From: Nitratireductor mangrovi
GTDB taxonomy: Bacteria > Pseudomonadota > Alphaproteobacteria > Rhizobiales > Rhizobiaceae
Assembly (NCBI RefSeq): GCF_007922615.2
Contig: NZ_CP042301.2
Coordinates: forward strand, 248,001-312,000
Length of the DNA: 64,000 nucleotides
Direction: 5' to 3'
The notes under the pieces were generated by a model. It saw nothing but the letters and a program-made list of their open reading frames with translations, searched no databases and had not been told where the DNA came from. Within the stretch, counting starts at the first letter, position 1; every line of letters starts with the position of its first letter. Positions 28,476-37,296 of this stretch are shown here, piece after piece. The translations under genes and the position numbers were made by a program.

Positions 28476-28778
28476 TCAGTTTCCGAAGGGCGGGCTCACC
28501 GGGCAGGCCTGCCAGCGGCCGGCTTCCGAGATGTGACAGGTGAGCCGCAGCTTGCGCAGGTTACGCTCTGACGGATTATCCTTGGTGCACAGGCACTTGG
28601 TCTGCGGCAGGCGCACCACGTCGCAGCCCGGCGTGATGCACAGATAGCCGGTAACGTCGTCGCGCGTGTTGCTGTTCCTGTCGGGCCAGGCGCTGGCGCT
28701 GGCTGCACCTGCGGCGGCAAGTCCCAGGATGGCGGCGAGCGCCACGGCAGCGAACGGCCTGGAAAGGGAGCGTATCAT
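28476..28778 (-). CDS. Small secreted six-cysteine protein, second of two paralogs
   Basis: 100 aa. A signal peptide (PFAAVALAAILGLAAAGAASAS) is followed by six cysteines in the same spacing as its neighbour: VTGYLCITPGC, KCLC, NPSERNLRKLRLTC, then C at the QACPVS tail. The ATG at 28778 starts the signal peptide; in-frame codons before it are not conserved with the paralog. It is transcribed away from glyQ. Function not recognised. Confidence 0.75.
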   Translation of the reverse strand: MIRSLSRPFAAVALAAILGLAAAGAASASAWPDRNSNTRDDVTGYLCITPGCDVVRLPQTKCLCTKDNPSERNLRKLRLTCHISEAGRWQACPVSPPFGN

Positions 28779-28888
28779 CGGCGGTTCCTCGATTTCCCCT
28801 AGACTTAGCTTATTTGGCGCTGAATCCAAGCCGTGCAAGGGAAGCGCCTCGAATTCCGCCGCTGCCGTCGGTGGCCCGGCCGCGACGC

Positions 28889-28917
28889 TTGACCTTGCCC
28901 GCCCCCCTCAATAGGAG
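28889..28917 (+). promoter_or_regulatory. Candidate sigma-70 promoter of glyQ
   Basis: TTGACC (28889-28894) and TAGGAG (28912-28917) with a 17-base spacer, in front of glyQ. Very similar elements precede purD and aroC (see findings). Confidence 0.45.
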
Positions 28918-28953
28918 GTTGCCGTTCCCGCACCCCAGCGACCGAGGCACCGC

Positions 28954-29895
28954 GTGACCGTCGAACTGCCGCCGCATATGCGCCCGACGAACTCCTTTCA
29001 GGGGCTCATTCTTGCCCTGCACGCCTACTGGGCGGACAAGGGCTGCGTCGTGCTGCAGCCCTACGACATGGAGGTCGGCGCCGGCACCTTCCATCCCGCC
29101 ACGACCTTGCGCTCGCTGGGGCCGAAACCGTGGAACGCGGCCTATGTGCAGCCGTCGCGCCGGCCCAAGGACGGCCGCTACGGCGAAAACCCTAACCGCC
29201 TCCAGCATTATTACCAGTACCAGGTAATCCTGAAGCCGAACCCGCCCGACCTGCAGGAGCTTTATCTCGGCTCGCTTGAGGCGATCGGCATCGATCCGCT
29301 GCTCCACGACATCCGCTTCGTCGAAGACGATTGGGAAAGTCCGACGCTCGGCGCCTGGGGGCTCGGCTGGGAATGCTGGTGCGACGGCATGGAGGTCTCG
29401 CAGTTCACCTATTTCCAGCAGGTCTGCGGCATAGAATGCGCCCCGGTTTCGGGCGAACTCACCTACGGGCTGGAACGGCTGGCCATGTATGTCCAGGGCG
29501 TCGACAACGTCTACGAGCTCAACTTCAACGGCCGCGAGGGGGTCGAAAAGGTCAGTTATGGCGACGTCTTCCTGCAGGCGGAACAGGAATATTCGCGTTT
29601 CAACTTCGAATATGCCGACACGTCGATGCTGTTTCGCCACTTCGAGGATGCCGAGAAGGAATGCACGGCGCTGCTTGGCGCTGGCGCGCCCGCCAATGAC
29701 GGCGCGCTCCATCGCCTTGTGCTGCCAGCCTACGACCAGTGCATCAAGGCTTCGCACGTCTTCAACCTTCTCGACGCGCGCGGCGTGATTTCCGTCACCG
29801 AGCGCCAGAGCTACATCCTGCGGGTGCGCAATCTCGCAAAGGCCTGCGGCGAAGCATTCCTCAAGACCGAGGCCGGCGGTCTGGTCGCCGCCTGA
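28954..29895 (+). CDS. glyQ: Glycyl-tRNA synthetase alpha subunit
   Basis: 313 aa catalytic subunit of the alpha2-beta2 glycyl-tRNA synthetase. [38 protein letters not shown] and [19 protein letters not shown] are the canonical class II active-site stretches. GTG at 28954 is used because the alphaproteobacterial orthologs have about eight residues before MRPTNSFQ (ATG at 28978 is the alternative); GAGG lies 9 bases before it. glyS follows after two short genes. Confidence 0.96.
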   Translation: MTVELPPHMRPTNSFQGLILALHAYWADKGCVVLQPYDMEVGAGTFHPATTLRSLGPKPWNAAYVQPSRRPKDGRYGENPNRLQHYYQYQVILKPNPPDLQELYLGSLEAIGIDPLLHDIRFVEDDWESPTLGAWGLGWECWCDGMEVSQFTYFQQVCGIECAPVSGELTYGLERLAMYVQGVDNVYELNFNGREGVEKVSYGDVFLQAEQEYSRFNFEYADTSMLFRHFEDAEKECTALLGAGAPANDGALHRLVLPAYDQCIKASHVFNLLDARGVISVTERQSYILRVRNLAKACGEAFLKTEAGGLVAA

Positions 29896-29968
29896 GTTTC
29901 AGCGATCCCTCAATTTCGCCCGTTTCTGCCGTGAGGCTCGCCGCGGGCGAAATTTCACGGGGTCTGGA

Positions 29969-30241
29969 ATGCGAAATCTTCTGTTCGTGGGCGCGGTCGT
30001 ACTGGCTTTCTTTCCAGCGGGCGCGAGCGCGCAATCTACCACGACGATCAAGAGCAATTATTGCAAGAACCTGTTCGCGCAAATGTCGGGCAAGCCGGCC
30101 TTCAAGGCCTTTGCGCTGTCTTCCAACGGGCGGCTTTGCCACGCGGTCTGGGGTAGTTCGAGCCAGGAGCAGGCCAACCGCGAGGCGAAGGCGGGTTGCG
30201 AAGGCAACGGACGCAGTTGCCTGCTGATTTCCATTCGCTGA
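29969..30241 (+). CDS. Small secreted hypothetical protein
   Basis: 90 aa. A signal peptide (LLFVGAVVLAFFPAGASA, cleavage near residue 21) precedes a compact domain with four cysteines (NYCKNLF, GRLCHAVWG, AKAGCEGNGRSCLL). The pattern of AFALSSNGRLC followed by EQANREAKAGC loosely recalls DUF4189-type secreted domains, but the match is not firm. It lies between glyQ and glyS on the same strand. Confidence 0.6.
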   Translation: MRNLLFVGAVVLAFFPAGASAQSTTTIKSNYCKNLFAQMSGKPAFKAFALSSNGRLCHAVWGSSSQEQANREAKAGCEGNGRSCLLISIR

Positions 30242-30253
30242 CAGGGAAGTTCT

Positions 30254-30430
30254 TCAGGCGTTGTCGAAGCCGCTCTGGGTGTCGGACTGGGAGGCGGGCA
30301 TCTCGACGGTGGCGCCGATCGTCTGCATGGCGCGGCGGACACCCGACTTGAGTTCTCCGGTCCCGGCGGCGTAGGCGGCGAAGCAGGCGGTGAGCGCGAT
30401 GGCCTGGATCATGGTGGAGGCGGTCTTCAT
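30254..30430 (-). CDS. Small hypothetical protein
   Basis: 58 aa. One hydrophobic segment (IQAIALTACFAAYAAGTG) at the N-terminus, then a short polar tail. ATG 30430 is chosen because in-frame codons before it are charged and unlike a signal sequence. It is on the strand opposite to its neighbours and has no recognisable family. Real but unassigned, or possibly spurious. Confidence 0.4.
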   Translation of the reverse strand: MKTASTMIQAIALTACFAAYAAGTGELKSGVRRAMQTIGATVEMPASQSDTQSGFDNA

Positions 30431-30651
30431 CGGTTTGTCCCTTCGCGCTTTCGGCTTCCTTGTCCTTTCGTCGCCTGAGCGCGGCTGAAGGTTCATGCTT
30501 GCCGCAAATTTTTCACATTCGGCCTGAACCGGCGGTGGCCGGGGCGTTCAGCGGCCGTTCATGGCGACGGCCTTCGAAGTGCCGGCGGAGGTGACAGGCG
30601 CGGAGGGAGTTGCTATGCGGCTCGCCTGAAACCGCACCCGCGAGCCCCTCC

Positions 30652-30777
30652 ATGCCCGACCTGCTTCTTGAACTCCGTTCGAAGGAAATCCCCGCGCTGC
30701 CGCGCGACCGCGGCGGCTTTGCCGCCCGGACGCGCAGAGTGAGGAAAGGCATGCGCGCGGAGTACGAAAATGCCTGA
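30652..30777 (+). pseudogene. Truncated duplicate of the glyS 5' end (upstream ORF)
   Basis: A 41-codon ORF begins [15 protein letters not shown], nearly identical to the glyS start ([15 protein letters not shown]), then diverges to PRDRGGFAARTRR and ends at TGA 30775-30777, overlapping the glyS ATG at 30770. Many of the matching codons differ at the third position. It lies in the 338-base gap between the hypothetical gene at 30254 and glyS, where nothing else was found. It may be a decayed duplicate or a translated leader that couples to glyS. Confidence 0.6.
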
Positions 30778-33241
30778 TCTTCTGCTCGAACTCCGTTCCG
30801 AGGAAATCCCCGCGCGCATGCAGCGCAAGGCCGCCGGTGACCTGAGGAAGCTGGTCACTGACGGTCTGGTCGAGGCCGGGCTGACCTACGAGGCGGCGCG
30901 CGAATACTGGACGCCGCGCCGTCTGGCGCTCGACATTCGCGGTGTTACCGCGCGCTCCAAGGATGTGCGCGAGGAGATCAAGGGGCCGCCGGTGAAGGCG
31001 CCGGAGCAGGCGGTTCAGGGTTTTCTGCGCAAGGCCGGCTTCTCCTCGACCGAGCAGCTGAGCGTCGCGACCGACCCGAAGAAGGGCGACTTCTACGTCG
31101 CCGTGATCGAGAGACCGGGGCGCGGGGCCGAGGAGATCGTTGCCGAACTGATGCCCGGCGTGATCCGCAACTTCCCGTGGCCGAAATCGATGCGCTGGGG
31201 CAAGGCGTCTGCGGAGCCCGGATCGCTGCGCTGGGTGCGGCCGCTGCAGTCGATCCTGTGCACCTTCGGGCCCGAGACCGAGGAACCGGTGGTGGTCGAT
31301 TTCGAGGTCGACGGCATCCGTGCCTCCAACCTCACCCGCGGCCATCGCTTCCACGCGCCGGAGCCATTTGCCGTGCGCCGCTTCGACGATTACGTCGCCG
31401 GGCTGGAGGCGGCGAAGGTGGTGCTCGATCCCGAGCGCCGCAAGGCCATCATCCGCGACGATGCCAAAAACCTCGCCTTCGCGAGCGGGCTGGAACTGGT
31501 CGAGGACGATGCGCTTTTGGAGGAGGTTGCGGGACTGGTCGAGTGGCCGGTGGTGCTGCTCGGCGCATTCGAGGAGAGCTTCCTCGACATTCCGGCCGAA
31601 ATCATCCGGCTGACCATCCGCGCCAACCAGAAATGTTTCGTCACGCGGCCGCTCTCTCCCTCGGAAGGGGAGATCGACCAGCCGCGCCTCTCCAACCGCT
31701 TCGTGCTGGTCTCCAATATCGAGGCGAAGGATGGCGGCGTCGAGATCGCGCACGGCAACGGCAAGGTGGTGCGGGCCCGGCTGTCCGACGCCGTGCATTT
31801 CTGGAAGACCGACCAGGCCGATCTGCCCGACCTCGGCGAGGTTGCGACCTCGGCGGAAAAATTCGGGCTCGACCTGAAGAAGCCGCTCGATCAGCGCATG
31901 GCGCGCCTCGACCATCTCGGCGTCACCTTCCATGCCAGGCTTGGAACGCAGGGTGAGCGGGTCGAGCGCATCGCCCGGCTGGCCGAGGAACTGGCCCCGG
32001 TCGTAGGAGCGGACCCGAAGCTGGCGCAGCGCGCCGCCGTTCTGGCCAAGGCCGATCTGCAGACCGAGGTGGTGGGCGAGTTTCCAGAATTGCAGGGGGC
32101 GATGGGGCGCAAATATGCTGGCCTCCAGGGCGAACACGCTTCGGTCGCCGCTGCGCTGGAGGAACATTACCGCCCGCTGGGGCCGTCCGACGCGGTGCCG
32201 ACCGACCCGGTCTCGGTCGCCGTCGCGCTGGCCGACAAGCTCGACATGCTGGTCGGCTTCTGGGCCATAGATGAGAAGCCTACCGGCTCCAAGGACCCCT
32301 ACGCGCTGAGGCGAGCGGCGCTGGGGGTGATTCGGATCGTGGTGGAGAACGGGGTGGGGTTGCCTCTCGTCCATTTGCTTGAAGGGCGCTTCAGTGAGTT
32401 CGAAGTTTGGTACGCACGCCATCGAGAGAACGAGTTAGGCAAACGTACCGAAGCGATAAGGCATTTAACTCGCCAGATTGGTCTTGCAGACCATGTGCTC
32501 GAATCTAGCGATATCGATTTGGCTCCGCCTGCAACCGTAATTGCTGAGTTGGCCGGGCGTGATACCCTCGACCTCCTCTCCTTCTTTCACGACCGGCTCA
32601 AGGTCTATCTCCGCGACCAGGGTGCGCGGTATGATCTGATTGATGCTGTTCTAGGTTCGCGCCCGATCTCCCCCCTTGAGGGGGAGATGTCGGCGCAGCC
32701 GACAGAGTGGGGCGCTGTCCAGCCGACATCTCCGCAGGTTGATGAAGGGCGCTCTACGTTGCCCCCCTCTGCCCTGCCGGGTATCTCCCCCACAAGGGGG
32801 GAGATCGGCCAGGCGTCGAACGACGACCTCCTGCTCATCGTCCGCCGCGTGGAGGCGCTGGGCGCACTGCTCGACAGCGAGGACGGCAAGAACCTGCTCG
32901 CCGGCACCAAGCGCGCCGCCAACATCCTTGCGGCCGAGGAAAAGAAGGGCACGGCGATGGCCGACACTGTCGATCCGGCGCTTTTCGACGAGGATGAGGA
33001 AAAGGCGCTGTTCGCGGCGGTCACCATGGCCGAAACCGATGCGACAAATGCCATTGCCGGTATCGACTACGAGGCCGCGATGCGCGCGCTGGCCGGCCTG
33101 CGCGGGCCGGTTGATGCCTTCTTCGACAAGGTGCTGGTCAACGCCGAGGACGAGCAAGTGCGAGCCAATCGACTGGCGCTGCTTGCGCGCATCCGCGCGG
33201 CCACCGGCCAGGTGGCGGATTTTTCGAAGATCGCAGGCTGA
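30770..33241 (+). CDS. glyS: Glycyl-tRNA synthetase beta subunit, with in-frame inserts
   Basis: 823 aa, against 689 in E. coli. The beta subunit binds tRNA; the N-terminus [15 protein letters not shown] and the segments [19 protein letters not shown] and [16 protein letters not shown] are typical, and the C-terminal quarter is the anticodon-binding domain. Extra length comes partly from a repeat element in frame at 32664-32808 and a shorter related patch near 31653-31675. Codons 538-600 lie in a stretch with much lower GC than the rest. The frame is intact throughout, and the gene is expected to be functional. Confidence 0.93.
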   Translation: MPDLLLELRSEEIPARMQRKAAGDLRKLVTDGLVEAGLTYEAAREYWTPRRLALDIRGVTARSKDVREEIKGPPVKAPEQAVQGFLRKAGFSSTEQLSVATDPKKGDFYVAVIERPGRGAEEIVAELMPGVIRNFPWPKSMRWGKASAEPGSLRWVRPLQSILCTFGPETEEPVVVDFEVDGIRASNLTRGHRFHAPEPFAVRRFDDYVAGLEAAKVVLDPERRKAIIRDDAKNLAFASGLELVEDDALLEEVAGLVEWPVVLLGAFEESFLDIPAEIIRLTIRANQKCFVTRPLSPSEGEIDQPRLSNRFVLVSNIEAKDGGVEIAHGNGKVVRARLSDAVHFWKTDQADLPDLGEVATSAEKFGLDLKKPLDQRMARLDHLGVTFHARLGTQGERVERIARLAEELAPVVGADPKLAQRAAVLAKADLQTEVVGEFPELQGAMGRKYAGLQGEHASVAAALEEHYRPLGPSDAVPTDPVSVAVALADKLDMLVGFWAIDEKPTGSKDPYALRRAALGVIRIVVENGVGLPLVHLLEGRFSEFEVWYARHRENELGKRTEAIRHLTRQIGLADHVLESSDIDLAPPATVIAELAGRDTLDLLSFFHDRLKVYLRDQGARYDLIDAVLGSRPISPLEGEMSAQPTEWGAVQPTSPQVDEGRSTLPPSALPGISPTRGEIGQASNDDLLLIVRRVEALGALLDSEDGKNLLAGTKRAANILAAEEKKGTAMADTVDPALFDEDEEKALFAAVTMAETDATNAIAGIDYEAAMRALAGLRGPVDAFFDKVLVNAEDEQVRANRLALLARIRAATGQVADFSKIAG
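31653..31675. repeat. Short RIME-like palindrome within glyS
   Basis: A 6-bp inverted repeat TCTCCC (31655-31660) with GGGAGA (31668-31673), encoding LSPSEGEI within GlyS, much like the ends ([16 protein letters not shown]) of the larger element 1 kb downstream. Probably a remnant of the same element type. Confidence 0.4.
32664..32808. repeat. RIME-like mosaic palindromic element inserted in frame in glyS
   Basis: About 145 bp. Three palindromes are present: ATCTCCCCC/GGGGGAGAT at 32666-32674 and 32680-32688; GTCGGC-GCA-GCCGAC at 32689-32703; and ATCTCCCCC/GGGGGAGAT at 32783-32791 and 32797-32805. The two outer copies look alike. This fits the Rhizobium-specific intergenic mosaic elements, but it sits inside the coding frame and adds about 50 residues to GlyS without a stop. 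Confidence 0.75.
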
Positions 33242-33282
33242 TCGCCGGTTCCATTGAGGCCGACGCGTCCAGGCCGCCGGGG

Positions 33283-33915
33283 CTATTCCAGCGTCCGTGT
33301 CGGCGGCGGGGGAGGCGGCGGAGCCGCGGGCAGCGCCGGCGGTTCGGGCGGCTCCCGGTTGCCGCCGGGTGGCGGCGGGCCCTTGCTGGATGCGGTGCGC
33401 CGTTCGGTGACGACCGGCGTCTCGGGCGTCGGCGGCGCTTCCGGCGCGATTTCTTCCGGGATCGGCAACTGGGTCGCGCGCGGTTGCGTAGCACGGCTGG
33501 CGACGGGGAAGGCCTCGCCGACCAGCCCGCCGCGGATCACCATCGGCAGCGATGCGCGCCCGTCGAGCGCGGCCGTGCGCTTTTCAGCCGGGCCGTTTTT
33601 CGGCGCCGGCTTGCCCAGCAGGATCATGGAGCGGCTCAACGGGGCGGCGGGCCTTTCCGCGGTTTCGGAAACGTCCTCGCCGAAAAGCGCGGTCGCCGCG
33701 TGCGCGGGCGAGCCTGTGGCCAGGGCTGCGGTCTTGATCGTCTCGTCCGGCGCCGCGTGCACGACCGGCGGGTCGCCAAGCGCGGGTTCGCCCAGAACCA
33801 GGATCGAGCGCGAGACATCGGAACGCGGGGCGTCGAGCACGACAAAGGACGATGCTTCGGCGTCATGCACCAAAAGCAGTCCCGTGGCGATCGCTGCCGC
33901 TCCCAGAAGCTTCAT
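33283..33915 (-). CDS. Secreted hypothetical protein with proline-rich C-terminus
   Basis: 210 aa. Signal peptide (LLGAAAIATGLLLVHDAEA) then a stretch that repeats a motif: SRSILVLGEPALG near residue 35 and SRSMILLGKPAPK near residue 94. The C-terminal third is extremely Pro/Ala-rich (APPTPETP, PALPAAPPPPPPP). It converges on glyS. No recognised domain; likely a periplasmic or envelope protein. Confidence 0.6.
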   Translation of the reverse strand: MKLLGAAAIATGLLLVHDAEASSFVVLDAPRSDVSRSILVLGEPALGDPPVVHAAPDETIKTAALATGSPAHAATALFGEDVSETAERPAAPLSRSMILLGKPAPKNGPAEKRTAALDGRASLPMVIRGGLVGEAFPVASRATQPRATQLPIPEEIAPEAPPTPETPVVTERRTASSKGPPPPGGNREPPEPPALPAAPPPPPPPTRTLE

Positions 33916-34090
33916 TGCTCTCCCGCCAGATACGCGGCGTTACTATCATCGAAATCCTGGCACACAGGGTTTTCGATCCCCTTGCCGGAAAGGCTAACAT
34001 TCGACCGATTAACGAAATGATGACGCAGCGTTACTTGTCGTAGGTTCGCCGGCGGGATAGGCAGCACGCGGCTCGGCGGTGAAGGAACAC

Positions 34091-35065
34091 ATGGCGCAAA
34101 TCGTTGCAGAGGAAGAGGCGCTCGCATGGGCGGCGGAGCAGGTGCTCGCCGGCCGGCCGGTCGCGCTGCCGACGGAGACCGTCTACGGTCTTGCCGCGGA
34201 CGCCACCAGCGGCGAGGCCGTGGCGCGCATTTTCGAGGCCAAGGGCCGGCCGCGCTTCAACCCGCTAATCGTGCATGTCGCCGACATGGCGATGGCAAGG
34301 ACGATCGGCCGCTTCGATCCCCTGTCGGAGAAGTTGGCGGAAGCGTTCTGGCCCGGGCCGCTGACGCTGGTGGTGCCGCTCGCGCCCGCCTCACCGGTGC
34401 ATCCGCTGGTGACGGCGGGGCTCGACACGGTCGGCCTGCGCCTGCCGCGCGGTTTCGCGGCCAGACTGATCGCCGAGACCGGGCGTCCGCTCGCTGCCCC
34501 CAGCGCCAATTCCTCCGGCCGCATCAGCGCCACCAGCGCCGCCGCCGTGGCGGGCGACCTTGGCGAGCGCGTCGACCTCATCGTCGACGGCGGGCCGACG
34601 CCCGTCGGACTGGAATCGACCATCGTGAAGGTCGCGGATGGCGAATTGCGGCTTCTGAGGCCGGGCGGTATTGCCGCCGAGGAAATCGAGGCGGTGGCGG
34701 GCATGAAGCTGGCGCGCGGCGCGTCCGAAAAGGTCGAGGCGCCAGGCATGCTGCTTTCCCACTATGCACCGTCGGCCAGGCTGCGCGTCGGCGCGACCAG
34801 CCTTGAGCCCGGCGAGGCGCTGCTCGCCTTCGGGCCGACGCGCATCGCGGGCGGCGGGGCTGCGGTGGCCGTGGCCAATCTCTCGCTTGCCGGCGATCTG
34901 CGCGAGGCGGCCGCCAACCTCTTTTCCATGCTGCAACAGCTCGATCGCTCGGGCGCGACCGCGATCGCCGCCGAACGGGTGCCGGAAACGGGTCTTGGCG
35001 AGGCGATCAACGACCGCCTGCGCCGTGCCGCGGCGCCGCGTGACAAGCTCCCCGCCGGTCAATAG
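34091..35065 (+). CDS. L-threonylcarbamoyladenylate synthase (Sua5-type)
   Basis: 324 aa. Makes threonylcarbamoyl-AMP for the t6A modification of tRNA. The N-terminal YrdC domain has PTETVYGLAADAT and KGRPRFNPLIVHVADMA; the C-terminal Sua5 extension (about residues 220-324) marks the longer Sua5 form rather than TsaC. ATG 34091 with AAGGA upstream is preferred over GTG 34079. The FAD oxidoreductase gene follows after 9 bases, so they form an operon. Confidence 0.92.
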   Translation: MAQIVAEEEALAWAAEQVLAGRPVALPTETVYGLAADATSGEAVARIFEAKGRPRFNPLIVHVADMAMARTIGRFDPLSEKLAEAFWPGPLTLVVPLAPASPVHPLVTAGLDTVGLRLPRGFAARLIAETGRPLAAPSANSSGRISATSAAAVAGDLGERVDLIVDGGPTPVGLESTIVKVADGELRLLRPGGIAAEEIEAVAGMKLARGASEKVEAPGMLLSHYAPSARLRVGATSLEPGEALLAFGPTRIAGGGAAVAVANLSLAGDLREAAANLFSMLQQLDRSGATAIAAERVPETGLGEAINDRLRRAAAPRDKLPAGQ

Positions 35066-35074
35066 CCTGCGGCC

Positions 35075-36505
35075 ATGAACGACGAAGCGCCTCACCTGCC
35101 GCCGGTCCTTGCCGAACGTTTTGCCGAGATCGTAGGCGAAAGGTACGCGCTGCGGGCGGCCCACGAAATCGCGCCTCATGTCAGCGAATTGCGCGGCCTG
35201 TTTCCCGGCCGCACGGAACTGGTGCTGCGGCCAGGAAGCGTCGAGGAGGTGTCACGCATCATGGCGCTTGCCAGCGAGACCGGCACGCCGATCGTGCCGC
35301 AGGGCGGCAATACCGGCCTCGTCGGCGGCCAGATGCCGGATCGGAACGGTCGCCAGGTGGTGCTGTCGCTGTCGCGCCTCAATCGCATCCGCGAGGTCGA
35401 CCTTGCCTCCAACACGATGACGGTGGAGGCCGGCGTCATCCTGCAGCATGTCCAGGAGGAGGCCGACGCCGCCGACCGGCTGTTTCCGCTTTCGCTCGGC
35501 TCGCAGGGCAGTTGCCAGATCGGCGGCAACCTTTCTTCCAACGCCGGCGGCACCGGTGTGCTGGCCTATGGCAATGCCCGCGACCTCTGCCTCGGGCTCG
35601 AAGTGGTGTTGCCGACCGGCGAGGTGCTCGACGATCTGCGCAAGCTGACGAAGGACAATACCGGCTACGACCTGAAGGACCTTTTCATCGGCGCCGAGGG
35701 CACGCTCGGCATCATCACGGCCGCGGTGCTGAAGCTTTTCCCAAAGCCGAAGGGCCTGGAGGTTGCCTGGCTGGGGATCGCCTCCCCGCGGGATGCGCTG
35801 ACGCTGTTCGGGCAGGCGCTGGAAAAGGCGGGCAGTGCCCTGACAGGCTTCGAACTCTGCGCCAGGGTCGCAGTCGAGTTCGCCTCGCGCCACGTTGCGG
35901 GCAACATCGCGCCGCTTGCCGGCGAGCACGACTGGTACGTGCTGATGGAAATCTCCTCGGGCCGTTCGCCCGAGGATGCGCGCGCCCTCATCGAGGACGT
36001 GCTCGGCGGCGGACTGGAACAGGGCCTGATCGCCGACGCGGTGATCGCGGAAAATCTCGCCCAGGCAGCGGCGTTCTGGCGGCTGCGCGAGACGATGTCG
36101 GAGTCCCAGCGTCCGGAGGGCGTTTCGATCAAGCACGACATCTCGGTGCCGGTCGCCGACATTCCGGCCTTCATCGACAGAGCGGGGCAGGCGGTTCTCG
36201 CCGCGGCGCCGGGGGCGAGGCTGGTCACCTTCGGCCACATGGGCGACGGCAATCTGCATTATAACATCTCTCAGCCGCCGGGACCGCCGGACGAGGCCTT
36301 CAAGGCGCGCTACCGCGAGATCAACGATATCGTTCACGACGTGGTGCGGTCGTTCGGCGGCTCGATCTCGGCCGAACATGGCATTGGCCAGATGAAGCGC
36401 GACGAACTGGTGGCCACCGCGCCGCCGGTGGCGACCGAACTGATGCGTCGCATCCGCCGTGCCTTCGACCCGGCCGGGATCATGAATCCGGGCAAGCTGT
36501 TCTAG
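35075..36505 (+). CDS. FAD-linked oxidoreductase (D-2-hydroxyacid/D-2-hydroxyglutarate dehydrogenase type)
   Basis: 476 aa VAO-fold flavoenzyme. The FAD-binding half contains GTPIVPQGGNTGLVGGQMP and SQGSCQIGGNLSSNAGGTGV; the C-terminal half has GHMGDGNLHYNIS with the metal- and substrate-binding histidines and SISAEHGIGQMKR. This matches the D-2-hydroxyglutarate/D-lactate dehydrogenase group; the exact substrate is open. It overlaps no other gene, lying 9 bases after the Sua5-type gene. Confidence 0.9.
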   Translation: MNDEAPHLPPVLAERFAEIVGERYALRAAHEIAPHVSELRGLFPGRTELVLRPGSVEEVSRIMALASETGTPIVPQGGNTGLVGGQMPDRNGRQVVLSLSRLNRIREVDLASNTMTVEAGVILQHVQEEADAADRLFPLSLGSQGSCQIGGNLSSNAGGTGVLAYGNARDLCLGLEVVLPTGEVLDDLRKLTKDNTGYDLKDLFIGAEGTLGIITAAVLKLFPKPKGLEVAWLGIASPRDALTLFGQALEKAGSALTGFELCARVAVEFASRHVAGNIAPLAGEHDWYVLMEISSGRSPEDARALIEDVLGGGLEQGLIADAVIAENLAQAAAFWRLRETMSESQRPEGVSIKHDISVPVADIPAFIDRAGQAVLAAAPGARLVTFGHMGDGNLHYNISQPPGPPDEAFKARYREINDIVHDVVRSFGGSISAEHGIGQMKRDELVATAPPVATELMRRIRRAFDPAGIMNPGKLF

Positions 36506-36723
36506 GCTCCGGGCTTTCGGCGTTCACGCCTCGTCCATACAGATTGCGGGTTCGTAACCTTCGGTTGCATTCCGATAACCATCTGTCACATCAGCAAAAT
36601 TTAACCCAACTTCTTAAGCGCGGCGGTAAGGTCGGCGCGCTAGCCTGGAAACATAACGAGGCCGGATAACCGGCCCGCGAGGACCGCAAAGACGGCTCTC
36701 AGGCGTTGCAGGAAGGCATATTG

Positions 36724-37284
36724 ATGAACACGGTCACGAACCCGGTATGGGCCGGCCGCGACATGCGGCTCGACCCGTTCAGGCTCCCGCAGGTGGCAAG
36801 TTACGCCGCGCGTGACGACTATGGCGAGGTCACCGTCAAGATCGACAAGCGCGGCGCGGTCATGAAGCGCACGCTGTCGCAGTCGCGCCTGCCGATGACG
36901 ATCGCTCTGCCAGCGCGTGCGTTCAAGGGCGTGGCCGCCCGCGCCATCGAGGACGAGGACGGCAATGTCACCGTTACGCTCGAACTGATGCATGCCGATC
37001 CGATGCTTTGCGTGCCGCTGCTGGTCGCGCACGATCTCGACGACATCGCCGCCGACTGGCGTGCCTGGGCCGAGGCCTACAACCTGCCGATGCTGCTGAT
37101 CGAGGCTGACGGCATCGCCCGCACGCTGGAGGAATCGCTCAGCACCGCGCACCGCAAGCCCCAGCAGCGGCGCAAGCGCAGCTGTTCCGAGCCGCGCCGC
37201 CCGCGCTTCCTTGCCCGCCGCAAGACCGGCGAGCTTGGCGTGCGCCTGGTGGTCGACGGCGAGGAAATCATCGCCCGAAGATAG
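36724..37284 (+). CDS. DUF6101 protein
   Basis: 186 aa. The segment DMRLDPFRLPQVASYAARDD and the core LPMTIALPARAFKGVAARAI... ELMHADPMLCVPLLVAHDLDDI belong to DUF6101, a family I associate with Rhizobiales. The C-terminal 50 residues are very basic (QQRRKRSCSEPRRPRFLARR). ATG 36724 is used because the earlier in-frame start at 36706 has no ribosome site. It precedes the convergent ubiA by 12 bases. Function unknown. Confidence 0.75.
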   Translation: MNTVTNPVWAGRDMRLDPFRLPQVASYAARDDYGEVTVKIDKRGAVMKRTLSQSRLPMTIALPARAFKGVAARAIEDEDGNVTVTLELMHADPMLCVPLLVAHDLDDIAADWRAWAEAYNLPMLLIEADGIARTLEESLSTAHRKPQQRRKRSCSEPRRPRFLARRKTGELGVRLVVDGEEIIARR

Positions 37285-37296
37285 CTCTGGTGCGCC

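Noticed and set aside
30548..32422. 624-aa minus-strand ORF
   Set aside because: Complement of glyS in a shadow frame; no conserved family pattern, whereas glyS has clear ones.
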